From the NCBI GenBank assembly GCA_036768485.1, contig JAVLUZ010000738.1, positions 310,001 through 374,000 of the forward strand: a DNA stretch of 64,000 nucleotides, given 5' to 3'. The notes beneath the pieces are model-generated. The model saw only the letters and a list, made by a program, of their open reading frames with translations. It made no database searches and was not told where the DNA came from. The translations under genes were made by a program, and so were the position numbers. This DNA is from Mermis nigrescens. Lineage: Eukaryota > Nematoda > Enoplea > Mermithida > Mermithidae. Below are positions 40,919-53,562 of this stretch, one piece after another. Position 1 is the first letter of the stretch. Every line of letters starts with the position of its first letter.

Positions 40919-41529
40919 ACAGTCAGTAGCGCTTATAGCGGCGCTTATAGACCCTTTTTGGACCTTGGCGGCGCTTATGGGCATTGGCGGCGCTTATGCG
41001 CCACTTCTAGGCCTTTGCGGCACTTTTGGGACACCTTTTCACAAAGTTCCCGAACTTAAAGTTCAGGAACAATCATGACTCATACTTATGAAAAAGACGG
41101 CGCTGTAGTCGCATTAAAACCCATCTCACATGGTTTTAGCAGCTACATATATTCGAGAAATCCAAGCAAATTTATTTCTTTTTTTGCACCGTGTGGGGAG
41201 CAGCTGGCTCCCCTTAGGCTTACATAGTTCCCGAACTTCAAGTTCCCGAACTACCCAAGGACTGCTCCTCTTAGGCTTATGACACAATCCCCTTAGGCTT
41301 ATTTACCCCATTCCCAACCCAGGGCGCACTCAGGGCGCACCTCTCCCCTCCTACACTATAACATGGGGCAGGGCGCACCCTCCCCGGGCCAGGGCGCACG
41401 TTTTTACCCCCATTTTCCTGCTGTTGGCCGCCTCTGCCTATGCTACAGCATAGGCAACTTCCGGAACTTCTAAGTTCCGGAATTACAAAGTTCCGGAACT
41501 GCCCCCCACGAGTGACAGGGTATACTACT
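40919..41529 (-). repeat. Polinton copy B right terminal inverted repeat
   Basis: Inverse of 31480-32087 with a few differences, ending GGGTATACTACT. The TTCCGGAA palindromes and the GGCGCTTATGGGC-type iterons are conserved. Confidence 0.93.
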
Positions 41530-41656
41530 ACTACATGAACTTTAACAAGAATGGTGGGCAAATTTGTCCCAGCATGGCTTACGATTGGAATATTTGGATC
41601 AATGGTTTTAATTGAAGGCGCATTTATTTTTTTGTACGACGTGAGACGACGTGTAA
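41530..41656 (-). pseudogene. Gypsy protease N-terminal part and gag-protease junction
   Basis: The minus strand reads TNLPTILVKVHV up to the Polinton boundary. It continues beyond the Polinton with VPAIIDTGSQ at 31309-31479. The split lies before the catalytic DTG. Confidence 0.8.
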
Positions 41657-44333
41657 GCGCTCATACTTTTTGAGGAATTCTTGTGATGCAAAAAGGTTAG
41701 AACGCTCGCTAGTTTCTATCCCTTTTGCAGTAACTGTGTTTACATCATTAGTGGATGTAAGGGTTGGCTGCAGTGGGGGTAAATTTACGGAGGGTTGGTT
41801 ATCCGCAGTATATGTGACGTATGGGCGATTAAAACCATTATCATTACGATAGTTCAAATTGTAATAAGTTCCACGCTGTTTGTTAGGAAATTATACAAGA
41901 GGTGCGTTTTGTCGCGACTGATTTGCATAGCAATTATTGTAACGCAAAGTTTGATAATTGGCACGCAAATTTTGGTGATAATCACTACAATTTTGCCTAA
42001 AATTCGGTCGTGTTTGTTTAGATTCAAAGCGATTATCATTATTCGCATAATTTGATGAGCGATGTTGACTAGAATTACGAAATCGTGATTGCAAACAATG
42101 TCAATTTTGCGAATTCGAACGCGATGGCAAACAATTTCGGTGCAAAAAAGAATGCAACTGGCTACGATTGCGAGCCATAGAATTGCTATTATTCCGATCA
42201 GACTGGGTATTACGATTATTATTAGACGTTTCTTGTCTCTGACGCATAAAACATTCCTCATATATATGACCTATGCGTTTGCAAAAGGTACAATATTTAC
42301 AAGAAGAATTTTCTGGCTTTTCAGCACGCGACTAGCAATGAAACGTTTTATGACACAAACAATCTGACTAATTTTGGTTAGACACACAAGGTGTATCTTT
42401 AGGTATTGCGCTTCCTACAGGAGCGGCTGTCACCAATACATACGGTGTTAATGCTTTTTTATCCTCAAATTCCTTATTAGCGAATTCAGCATTTAGCACA
42501 TTATCCAAAAATTCAGCCGATGATGCTCTAGGTTTTTTTGTGATATGCCTCTTTGAAATGTGCGGTAATAAACCTTCCTTTAATTGATGTTGCAACAAAT
42601 GATTAAAATGATGCTAGTCGACTTCAACGTAAGGATCAGCCTTTATTAACTCTTCGCGAAGCATGAGATAATAAGCTTTAACCGATTTGTTAGGCTGCTG
42701 CTTATGTGTCAAAAAATGATTAAAGAGCGTTCCGGCGTCCATTGGACAACATTCCGCTATTTACGCTTGTTTCGTTTTTGAATAAGATTGTTCAATGTCA
42801 GCAGGTAACGAGCAGTATAAGAGTTAAGCATAGGGATCGAAAAATCCTATCAAAAATTTCAAGTGATCAGCTTTATTGATATCATAGGTATCAGCAAGTG
42901 ACTCAAATTCTGCAAAATATGCTCGTATATCAGTTTTATCCCCATCAAAAAATTTTTTATTTGCATTGAAATTTGCATTTGTGCCAAAAAGGGTCCGCAA
43001 TTCAAGGAATCAGCGAGATGAAATTTACCACGCGAGCTTTTGGATGAAGAATCCGAATTATGACAATGACGCCGCTGGACGCTGATTTACTTCTGCAACG
43101 AAGCAACGACTGTGTGGACGATCATAGCTACTCAACGAGCTTTTGTCACAAAATCTTACATGACGTCTCTTAGTAGATGACTCAGGCAAAGGCGCAGATT
43201 CATTTTGGAAATTTCCAGGTTCATTATTTAAGCCTGATAAGTTTATCTCTAAAGGCTGCATTTCGATATTTGAGGAATGCAAAATAGGGTTATGAGGCGG
43301 TATTTCGAGATTCGCAGGATTTGGTACATAATTGTTCAAAGGTATTTCACCTTGAGGCGGAAAATATTGCAGCGGTGGTGGATTTAAACGCTTCTGTGAG
43401 TTCGCATTTGAAGAATTAGGTACGAAAGAAGGTGCATTACGATTTAAAGACAGCTAACGGCCGAGATCGCGATGTCTGCTAAATTGATACCGACGGCTGT
43501 GAAATCGTAGGTATATTTTCCAAAAAACCCAAGTTTTGCACTGGTTGCAAACCCGTGTTTGAAGGATTTTGTGATAAATTAGATGTTTCAGGTGCGCAAT
43601 TTGTACAACTTTGAGCGATAGTTACTGGAACAATTTCTGAAGGTGATTGAGAATTAGATGTGTGGTTGCCAGTGGACAACAACGAAGATGCACAATGCGT
43701 ACTTTCCGCACAATTCGCATTTTGCGCATTAAATTCAGAAAAATTTTCGCTGTCGATAGAGTGGTTAACGTGCTCAGACAGATTACTTTTGATGCGATTC
43801 GAAACTGGTTTAGGCTTTAGCAATGTGCTTAACTCCATACACAGATCCGAAAATTGCATATGAATAGCTTGTAGTACTTTTAAAATAAGATTATTAGTCA
43901 CATTAGCACTAGCGCAAGCATTGTCAGCATTTCTGCTTTGACTATTATTACTTTCTACGTCAGAATCAGCATTATCTGGTTCCAAACTGGTTTCAGGATT
44001 ATTTGCCGTGTTAAGTGTAGCAGTATTATCGATAATCGTATTGTTTGATGAATTATCGATATTAGGATCCGAAGTTTGATTAATGCGTGATTGCATAGTA
44101 GCCAATAACACTTCGTTGTCAGACAGTGTATTGCTCGCGGCATTTAGTGACACAGGTAATTGATCATTATTCACATTACTATTTGCGTCTTTCTTGTTCG
44201 TGTCATTACTCGCATTATTACTCGCGCTATTAGAGTCAACAATCGCGGTGGGTAATTGGCGAGATGAAGTAGGTGGAGAAGAAAGTTTTTTCAATTTAGC
44301 GGGCGGTGTCCGCAAAACCTTTTTTCCAGCCAT
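41640..44333 (-). pseudogene. Gypsy gag polyprotein, frame-shifted
   Basis: Starts at ATG 44333 (MAGKKVLRT...), the same start as Gypsy copy 2 (MAGKKTLRT). The N-terminal 284 codons (43479-44333) are Asn/Ser-rich, followed by a Pro-rich segment (43058-43339). A capsid-like C-terminal segment (42368-42598) follows, with HQLKEGLLPHISK and FLDNVLNAEFANKEF. A zinc knuckle, CTFCKRIGHIYEEC (CX2CX4HX4C), lies at 42251-42292. An Arg/Asn-rich RNA-binding tail follows. Several frameshifts and stops separate the pieces. It would package the element RNA. Confidence 0.9.
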
Positions 44334-45209
44334 TTTTAGGTATCAAAAACGTCCAAAAGTATGACTTTGGGTAAGAAAAATTTCAGTACGTCAAAATTTG
44401 GCAACAATGTAAATGTTTCGAATTAGGCCTTTTTCGTTTTGAAAAACAGGTTTTTCACGTAAATAGTATTTGCTTACGTAAAGCAATATATACCTGACGT
44501 GAAATGAGCAAAAGTAGGTAGGACTAATCCTAAGGTGCAAAAGAATGTACGTGGTAAAAATTTGTTGTCAAGAGAGAAAAATGATAAATCGTCGCCAGAG
44601 GGTAGACGTTTATAGAAAAATGCGAGCATCATAGCTGCCTTTGTTGCTAGAGAGTCAACGGAAATAGAAAAATAACAATGACTTTACCACAATACACAAA
44701 ATCTTTACCACGGACGCTTACTTAAAATGCGCACTGCCACGATCGCGGTCGATACTACAACAAAGGTGAACGAAACGTTACACATATTTAGATGGCCAAA
44801 AATAATGATTTTTGGAAACGAAAAATAAATTTAAGATGACTGATCAGTTTGGCTTAGTGTTGGCAAAGTTAGTAAAATATGATAGAAGTAGGGTTAGGAT
44901 TCACCCCATTCCAAAAAAGTTAATAGGGTTAGAGTTAACTCTAACCCTATTCCTTAAAAGGGGTTAACCCGTTTTAAAAGGGTTATTTATGTGATGAACA
45001 AAGCACGCTTTTTGGCACTCGAAAAATTTGATTCAAAATAGACTGGACTTTTAAATTGTGCATCTTTATTGCAGTTGCTTTAAAGACAAAGCCCCTTTCC
45101 AAATCAGCAAACCCTAAACTTGCAACAATTGCAACAACAAAGATCAAACAATGCTTGCCTGACTGCTTTTAGGCAGTAACAAGAGCTACCTAGCTTTGTC
45201 CATATATGC

Positions 45210-45443
<234 letters not shown>

Positions 45444-45609
45444 CATAGTTAGTATTCAGACATTGCTGTGTACCTATGTACTCATACATGCTAGCATACC
45501 TAGGATGTAATTAAAAACCTCAGAAATGCCAATGTAGTACATTTAAGCAATTCAAAATAGTACAAGAATAAGACGAAGACAATATAACAATAGGACAATT
45601 TATCGCAAA

Positions 45610-45795
45610 TTAGACTTGAAAAACCAATTCCAATTCCAGAGTTTTATCACTAAGATTATGTCGGTTTTTATCCAATATGACACTCGCTTGACTGAAAATG
45701 CGTTCAGCCGGAGCAGTTGTGGCAGGAATGGGCAAGGTACAAAGTGCTACATTGTACAAAGTTGGAAATATTTTGTACGAATGAATAACTTACTC
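45610..45795 (-). pseudogene. hAT transposase C-terminal fragment (dimerisation domain)
   Basis: The minus strand reads KIFPTLYNVALCTLPIPATT, then APAERIFSQASVILDKNRHN and LSDKTLELELVF, and ends at 45610. The run from Pro-Ala-Thr through ERIFSQA is the well-known hAT C-terminal dimerisation motif. Catalytic parts are missing, so the element cannot move by itself. Confidence 0.92.
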
Positions 45796-45986
45796 ACCCT
45801 TTTTTAACCCTTTCTTGGTTGGAAATTCAAAGAGTTAGGGTTAACCCCGATGGTCACTAACTCACCCAAAATAGGGTTAACTCTATTGAAAAAGTGATGG
45901 GTTAATCCTATTTTGGGTTGAGTTAGAGTTAACTCTGCCAACACTAGTTTGGCTGTAGCTAGCAGCCTTGAAGGGGGACAATCCAA

Positions 45987-47010
45987 TGTGAATACAGGGC
46001 CAGTCCAAGTCTACTGAAGCAACAAGGAACGGGTGTATTTGCCTTTGAGACTTACTTAGGTACTTAGGTACTTCGATCTGCTCTCAGAGCTGTCCCCAAT
46101 CGCTTAGTCTGGAACGACTTCGGTCTTTGGACCCTTACAGACCCTACGGCTTCAATCCAATTGGTCCTAATATTGCTGACCGCTTCTTGTCGGGTGATCT
46201 CAGCAGCTACGCACTAAGCCCTAAGAATACCTACCTAAATCTCGGAATTGCCGCTAGGTCAGTTGACCTATCTCAATCCTCTCAAGTTGATGAATTAAGT
46301 TGTTTTCAGTGTTTACACTTGATTCGAAATGTTTTTGGTTCCTAATGTACGTAGCACAATGAAATTTGAAAACAACACCAACGAGCTCTAGACTGATCAA
46401 TCATCATGAAAGATTAAATAATATTTTGACCAATTTTAGGATTGAGAAAAGAATAAAGACTCTTGAACGAAATAAATAATCACACGAAATTCACCAATCC
46501 ATTCCACCAAATCAAAAGAAATCCTCAATGATGGGAAACACCGACCTCACCCTCGGTATATAGAGACCCCTGGGTGGGTTTTATCTTTTATTCTAATGCT
46601 ATATACACGGCCTTGTGCCGGAAATCAAAATAACACAAAAAACGACTAACAACGTACTTGACAATAAAATCGTATGTCAACCAACTGTGACTGATGATCT
46701 CATAGGACCATTACAGTAAACAAATGTTTATGTTAAAATAACATTATACGGAATTACTTTTAAGTTACAACAAATATTCTAAACTTAGACGAGCGGTAAT
46801 GCATAAAACAATTACTATTATCATATACTTAATTCCATGTTACCGGACAAGTATCTTATTGATTTTTATATTGAAAATTTGGGAAAAAATGGGAAACTGA
46901 AGGCATAGCCCACAGTACACTATCGCGCAATAGCTACTCGTATTGGCTATGTTAATGGCTACCACGAACTGCTAACACTAGTTCTCACACGTGTAACTCT
47001 CGTAGTTACA
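45987..47010 (-). repeat. 5' LTR of the Gypsy element
   Basis: 1024 bp, TGTGAATACAGGG to CTCGTAGTTACA. It aligns along its full length with 21571-22872 minus the MITE, with only scattered changes. This suggests a fairly recent insertion. Confidence 0.93.
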
Positions 47011-47374
47011 GTACCTATCTTAGTGTGCACAGAAATATTGTAGCTTTTTCCAGAAAGTGAAGCAACCATTACCAACAACTTTTACGGTCCTTGCAATACG
47101 TAATTTTTAATCAATAAACGTAAATAATGATGGTTAAAATAATTAAAATGGTGAACACAATGATAATAGAGGATATTGAATAAAATATTTAGAATAACAA
47201 ACACAATAACAGTAGAATATTGTTATGTTTACGGTTATCACATTATCATATTCGTTTCTGTACGCAAGTTAAATCTTTTGTGCAATAAAAAGCACGTGAT
47301 TGTTTACTGTAGATGTCAGTGCAAATAGACCGGGGCTATCCGCACGGCCGTGCCAATAGCCAGTGCCCAACAGA

Positions 47375-47882
47375 GACGGAATTAAAACAATACAAATTTG
47401 GTCAAATTGAAAAAAATAAAAAATCAAAGCAATACAATAAAATGACGTCAATGCAATGCAATTTGAACTATAAATTACTGTGATTAATTATTATCATAAC
47501 TTTATGATCACCTTGTGAACCAAATCACAAGGAAAATAACGGTACACAAATCAGGCGAATTTTATGCAGCCACACAGCGGAGCAGAAGAAATAATATAGT
47601 TGTTGTGCTGTTTACGTGACAAACAAAAGAAAAGCGCTCCCGCCTATATGTGCTCCAAGAAAGTTCCGAATTTTGATGTTGACCCAAAGTATAGAATATT
47701 CACAGCTTATTCTTTCACCACTACATAAAGTCATTCAACAGACGAATTTCCTCTCTACTGTACCACCAGATTCCTTCATCGATCGGCCGATGATTTTTTA
47801 AAAAACTTCGCAACCTACATGAGGTAAAAATCGACTCCTACAGTATAATAAAGACATTGATTTTCCGCGCAAGTCCTCGCAC
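47375..47882. other. Intergenic, nothing recognised
   Basis: AT-rich unique-looking DNA to the right of T2. No gene or repeat family was seen. Confidence 0.4.
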
Positions 47883-48981
47883 TAATTGGAGCTTTTTTAT
47901 TAGAAGTTTTCGAAGGCTATAGTAACTACTGCTTTCTCATTTTTTGTAGGTCGTTAGAGCCCACTGTAGGTGCATAGCGAAGAAGAGGTTTCCAGAAACA
48001 TTTTTTGCTGCATCTCGTCTTCCAGCATATCAACCAACTTGCAAATAAAAGTCGCACATTATGCTTATCCCTCCGTTTACCATCATGTTTTTGTAGCCGA
48101 AGTGCACCATCTTGGCATAAACTCATAGAGCATCTTAAACTATGCCTCCTTAACAATCTCTGGCAGCTATTATTTTCACTGAGTGCAATTGTTTATGCTC
48201 TTTCTGAACGTGTATGTTATTTTCTATAAAAATTATTTTTGAAAGAGGTATAATTAAAAATTTATCACAATGCATAAGAATAGGCACTTGTTGGACATTA
48301 TGCAAAAACAAGAAAAAGTATGTTTCTGTGTTGTTAAACTCATCCAGGGGATGCGTTTAAAGAGCTGTAAAGGAATAAACCACTAAATTTTCTTATTAGA
48401 ACCTTATTTCCCCACCTTGAGTTTTTGTAATATCACTGTAAATAGGCCACAAAATGCCTACTTCTTTCTACTCTATAACTCCTCTTCTGAGCTAAACCAT
48501 TAAAAACGATGTAACTGAAGCCAAAACAAGGCTAGACAAAGTTTTGGACACATGGATAAGGTAGAAGAGAAAAAATGCCACGAAAGTGATTCATTATGCC
48601 TCCGGCATAGGACACGGTAAACGAAAGGTTATCACTACATAGTTGACACTTCAAGCATAATAGGCTACACTTTTAACAAGCGAAGCGAACATCCTACAAT
48701 GCCCAGCGGTAAAACGTCCGCTTGTGGTCGAGGCAACCTGGGTTCGATTCCAGCCACTAGCCTTTTATTTAGCGCAACTACTGTAGTAGGTATGTCCAAA
48801 GCGCTGTTTAAATGCCCGAATTAAATTTATATGGACGGTGTAGTGCAATGAAAATGGAATATCAGCGTTCGGTCTCACTGATTTTATCTAACAAATTACA
48901 GTAAATCGTCTTGTTATGTTCACTGTAGCCTTTAAAAAATGTGCTGAAAATATCTCTCGAATAAATGAAAGAATATACATA
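47883..48981 (+). mobile_element. Small TIR element with tRNA-like module (S6), with insertion
   Basis: The left end is diverged (GAGCTTTTTTATTAGAAG...GTAGGTCGTTAGAGCCC). The right end is CTCTCGAATAAATGAAAG. The tRNA-like module at 48695-48762 has CAGCGGTAAAACG and GGGTTCGATTCC. About 500 bp of unrelated DNA (48090-48660) lies inside. Confidence 0.6.
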
Positions 48982-49039
48982 GATTACAAAAGAGACCATA
49001 GTATGTATACCTATGAATAGTCCATTTCGCAAAACCAGC

Positions 49040-49225
49040 AGCTGGTTTCACAAAGCAGTCTAACTTGAGTTAGCCGGCTAACTTTTTTAAGACCGTTTCA
49101 TAAAGCGGTCAAACTTTGTGGCAGTCTCAAAAAAGTTAGCAGTCTAACTTTTTCGAGACAAGCGAAAATCTAGTTAGACCGAGGTGTTCCACAAAGCAGT
49201 CTAACTTAGTTAGCCGGCTAACTTT
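49040..49225. repeat. Palindromic repeat pair around TTAGCCGGCTAA
   Basis: Two copies of GGTTTCACAAAGCAGTCTAA-like sequence ending TTAGCCGGCTAACTTTT (starts near 49046 and 49186) with an inverted related unit between them. Short foldback element or MITE, unclassified. Confidence 0.6.
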
Positions 49226-49433
49226 TACTTATAGACCTTGATTAAACATATTGTTTCAAAGCATATTGTGTCCTTAGGTAAGATAAATTTTGCATGATCA
49301 TTTTTTACTGTACATTTTTGTTCTAAAAATCATTTTTCATCAGTTTAAAAATTTTAAAAATTTTACGAAATGTTTGCCAATTGTACGTAAATCTACTGCA
49401 GGATTGATCAAAAATGAAGCAATACCATGATAT

Positions 49434-50663
49434 TGTAACTAGGATAGTTACACGCTATGAACTTTATACCAATACTTCGCCATCTGTTCCCCAAGGCAAG
49501 CAGACGACATCGTTTTACTGTACCGCATTTACATAACTATTTGAGTATCCTTCCTTGCGATGTGTTAGCTCGAGGTTATGCCTTTAGTCCTCATCCTACC
49601 CTTACTTTTCAACTTAAAATTCTATTAGGTACTTGTCCGGTAAACCAGAGTTACGTATGCTAACATCAGTAATTTACTTATGTAAAAGTTCTCGAACATT
49701 CAATTTCGTTGCTTTATTGTAATCATTCTGGTAAACACGTGTGTTGTATTATTTACATTCCTGTTCTATATTAATATTTGCATAACCACTAATATCGTTC
49801 ATTTTATTTTATTTTCGCGTTCACTGACGCCAAGTGATACATGTAAATTTGCTATTAATATTGAATGGATTGATGTTCAATAACGTTCGAGTTAGTCAGT
49901 CGTAGTATTAGTCGAAAAAATAGTCAGAATTCTGGCGAGTTGGCGTTCGATTTTCCTATTTAATGTATTATTATGTGTGCCGGCTTACAGCCGTGCGTTG
50001 GATATTTTCGTCGAATAAAATTGGAAAATTCACCACCCAGTGATAAGGTATATCGAGGGTTGGTCGGGCGACGATCGACAATTATATTATACTGGATTTT
50101 ACGGCAATTATATTATTTTGGATTTTAGCAGAGCTGAGAAGGGCAAATAATTTATGGTCTTAACCTTTATTTGTTTTGTGGAAATTCTTTTAACTTTCCT
50201 CGACCCAAAAATAGCTAAAAGATTATCTAATATTTTATGATGATTGACCAGTTGAGAGCTCGTTGTTGCTGTATTCGAAATTCAGAGTGCTACATATATT
50301 AGGGACCAAAAACATTTCAAGTCAGCCAAAACCCAGAAAAGAAGTTAAATTACCAACTTGAGTTGGGTTGGGTTAGGTCAACTGACCTTGCGAGCATTCC
50401 GGAATTTAGTTAGGTACGAGTGTTAGGATTTAGGGCGTAGCTGCTGAATTTCCCAACAAGAAGCGGTCAGCAATATTAGGACTGAGGGAGTTGAAGCCGT
50501 AGGTCTACAAGGGTCAACGGGTTCAGAATCGTCCCGAGATTCGACGAACCTGACCAGCGCTGAGAGCAGTTTATCTACCTAAGTAAGTCCCGAAGGTATT
50601 ACTAAGCCATGTCCATATCTGTCTTGAATCAGTAGACACAGTGCGACTAGCAAAGTAATTCCA
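49434..50663 (+). repeat. 5' LTR of Gypsy copy 2
   Basis: Starts TGTAACTAGGATAGTTACACG. It shares the GGTCAACTGACCTTGCGAGC block and other LTR landmarks. The inner end is placed where TTGGAGGTCGCCCC begins. It is longer than the other LTRs because of small insertions. Confidence 0.8.
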
Positions 50664-51155
50664 TTGGAGGTCGCCCCTTTGAGGTTGCTAGCTACAACCG
50701 ACCTGGTTAGTCATCTTAAAAATCATTTTTCTACCCAAAAATCATTATTTTTGGCTATCTAAACAAGTGTAACGTTTTGTTCACCTCTGTTATTGTGTCG
50801 ACCGTGTCCGTGGCAGTGCGCATTTAAGTAAGCGTTTGTGGCAAAACTGTTATGTATCGTGGTAACTTCGCCAATATATCTTTTATTCCCGTCAACCCTC
50901 TGGCGACGATGACATTGAGGACGCTATTATTTTTCTATTTCCGTCGACCCTCAGGCGACGATTCCTTATCATTTTCCCTCGACAATATATTTTGCCACAT
51001 AGGTTTTTTTGCCTACCTTCGCTCTCAGCTCGCATGCAATACGCTGCTTACGCTTAGTCTCATGCATATCTTTTCATTTCACATTAGTTACATCTTACCT
51101 AGCGTGAGTAAGTACTACCAAACATTACATTTGTGGACGTTTCCATACCTAAACA
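50664..51155 (+). other. Gypsy copy 2 leader
   Basis: Contains the primer-site region and shares AAAATCATTATTTTTGGC with the leader of copy 1 (44790-44815). No independent gene. Confidence 0.6.
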
Positions 51156-53562
51156 TGGCTGGTAAGAAAACTTTACGAACGTTTCCAGTGAAGAAAAAGC
51201 CTTCGACTCCTTCTAATTCGGTTCGCCAACAAAAAACTGGACTTGCTGACTCTAATTCGAAAATGAATAATGACAAATTACCTCCGCCATTAAATACATC
51301 ACACGCATTGTCGCATTCCGACCATACATGGGCAGCAAAAAATTCTGGGAGGATGCAAGATTTTTTGAAGGTCAAAAAATGGTCTAAAAATGGTGGTATG
51401 GCAATAAAACACAATTTTTCGACGTTTCTCATCGAGCACTATCCATTGGCCTCAAAAAATTGCGAAAAAAAACGAAAAAAAATCTGGTGTAAAAAAAGCC
51501 CCCAAACCCCCACGCCCAGGAGTGATTCCAACGATGATTCTATAATTGGTAATGATCGAACGCCTATTAATCATTTTGCTATTGCCGTCGGTGATAATTC
51601 GTCAAATGATACGATCATTAATAATAATCAAATTCTTACCAACATAAATAACCAGGAAACTGGTTCAAGTTGCATAATTTAGCCTCCGATGTAGAGTGCA
51701 ATAATGGCTTTAGCATAAATACCGAAAATAATTGCGCCGAGCCTATTGTTACTAATCAAGTTCTTTTGGAAACTCTGCAATCCATGCGTATGCAGTTTTT
51801 GAACCTTTCTTCGCGCGTAAATCAAGATAAACAGGAAAATTCGGAAAAAATGCAGTAACTTCAAGCGGAATTAAGTAACCTACTTAAGCCGCAAATAGTT
51901 TCTAAACGCATTGAAATTAACCCATCTCAGAATTCGGGTTATATGGAACATTTAACCGCAATTTTGCAGGCGTCCGCACCAATTTTGCAGATGTTGTTAT
52001 CTCAGCCATTGCTTTCGTTAAATCGAAATGCGCTTTCATTTGTGCCTAATTCAATATATTCGACTTTGCAGCCGATGTTAAACCCTCCTCCGCTGCAATA
52101 TTTCCCTTCAAACATCGAATTACCACCAAATAATTTCATTTCAAATCCTTTGAATATCGAAATTCCGCCAAATAATTCTATTTTGCATTCTTCAAATATA
52201 GAAATTTCGCCACAAGAACTTAACTTGTCTGGTGTAAATATCGAACCTAATAATCCACAAAATTCATCTATGCAATTACCCGAGTCATCCGAGAAGATGT
52301 TGAGTAAAATTTTCTGACAAAAGTTCGAGTAGCTCTGATTGCCTGTGTTGTCGTCATTCACATAGTAGACATAGTCCACGACGTCATCGCCATCGTCACG
52401 ATTCTGACTCTTTGTCCGATTCGTCACATAGCAGATTGCATCTTGCCGATGTTCTAAATTGTGGTCCTTTTATGCAGCAAATGCAGATCGATATTGTTAA
52501 TAAAAAATTTTTCATGTGGATAAAACGGACATATAATCACTTTTTGCAGAGTTCAAATCGCTTGCAGAAACATATGATATCGACAAGTCAGTTCTTGTTA
52601 AATTTATGTCATCATTTTTGGACCCCTACGCTTCGCGTTTATTCCATTCATTGCCAGCTGATATAAAAAGATCGTATACAAAATCGAAATTCGCTTTATT
52701 GGCTGAATTTTGTCCATTGGACACCAATACTTTATTTGATCGCTTTTTAGATCATAAACAGCAGCCGAACAAATTGGTTAAATCATACTATCTTTCGATT
52801 CGTGAAGAATTAATAAAATCACAACCCGATCTTGAAGTCGATTCTCATCATTTTAATAAATTGCTTCGTCATCAATTGAGAAAAGATCTTTTGCCTGAAG
52901 TTCTCAGCGAAGCTTATTGGTGTGCGCCTCGAGCATCGCTCATAGAGTTCTTAGATAACGCACTAAATGCCACATTCGCTAATAACCAATATGCGCCTAA
53001 AAAAGCGCTAACGCCATATGTGTCGGTAACAGCAGCCCCAACAGGCGGTTTATTACCAAAAGATACATTTTGCGCGTCTAATCCAAATGAACCCGATCGT
53101 TTGAGTCAGAGAACATTTTATCGTTCATCGCGTGCCAAAAGACCCTAAAATTATTCTCGAAAATTTTGCACTTATTGCAAACGTACTAGTCATCCTTATG
53201 AGCAAAGCCTTACTCATCAGTGACAACAGTCATCTAATAATTATTCCGATCGTAATAAAAATGATTTGATGGTTTGTAGTCATAGCCAGTTGCGTTCATT
53301 TTTTCAGCAAAATTGCTTGCAGTCGCATTCTAATTTTCGAAATTGGCAATCTTTTCAGTCTGGTTATCGTAATCCTAGCCAAAATCGTTCATTGAATTAT
53401 TCAAATAATGATAATCGTTTCGATTTGAGACAAGCACGTTCAAATTTTAGACAAAATTATATCAAATACCAACCAAATTTGTGTGCTAATTATCAAGATT
53501 CGCGTTTCGATAATCGTTATTTGCACCAGTTAGTAGTAAAGCTGGTCGTAAATCGCTTTTAA
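51156..53562 (+). pseudogene. Gypsy copy 2 gag, broken
   Basis: ATG 51156 (MAGKKTLRTFPVKKK) was chosen over the upstream in-frame ATG because copy 1 begins identically. The Ser/Asn-rich N-terminus is interrupted by a MITE (51323-51524). Further pieces carry LLETLQSMRMQFLNLSS, a Pro/Asn-rich segment (51943-52317) and the capsid-like part (52606-53148) with FLDPYASRLFHSLPADIKRS and LLRHQLRKDLLPEV. The knuckle region reads CTYCKRTSHPYEQ, but the last Cys of CCHC is Ser. An Arg/Asn-rich tail ends at 53562. Multiple stops and shifts make it inactive. Confidence 0.88.
51323..51524 (+). mobile_element. hAT-like MITE copy 8, internally deleted
   Basis: Starts CATACATGGGC, ends GCCCAGGAGTG. Flanked by ATTCCGAC and ATTCCAAC. 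It lacks about 60 bp that carry most of the G-run part. Confidence 0.9.

Larger units (their letters stand above)
31480..41529. mobile_element. Polinton (Maverick) copy B, 10,050 bp, with TBP gene
   Basis: Flanked by 608-611 bp terminal inverted repeats beginning AGTAGTAT. The candidate 6-bp target duplication is TCTACG (31474-31479) against ACTACA (41530-41535), 4 of 6 matching. Removing the element and one copy restores the Gypsy protease frame. Gene order is PolB fragment (-), zinc-ribbon protein (+), small protein (+), integrase (+), TBP (-), ATPase (+), small virion proteins (+), MCP (+), protease (+), penton (+), membrane protein (+). This is half the usual Polinton size because most of PolB is missing. 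Confidence 0.93.
49434..53562 (+). mobile_element. Ty3/Gypsy copy 2, truncated after gag
   Basis: A 5' LTR (49434-50663), primer-site region and gag in plus orientation, homologous to the element at 21571-47010. Homology ends near 53530-53562, inside the RNA-binding tail of gag. No protease, RT or integrase follows, so the rest has been deleted or replaced. Confidence 0.85.

Noticed and set aside
44880..45000. Telomere-like GGGTTA repeats
   Set aside because: Only a few irregular GGGTTA/TAACCC strings within the inverted ends of a hAT element. No array.
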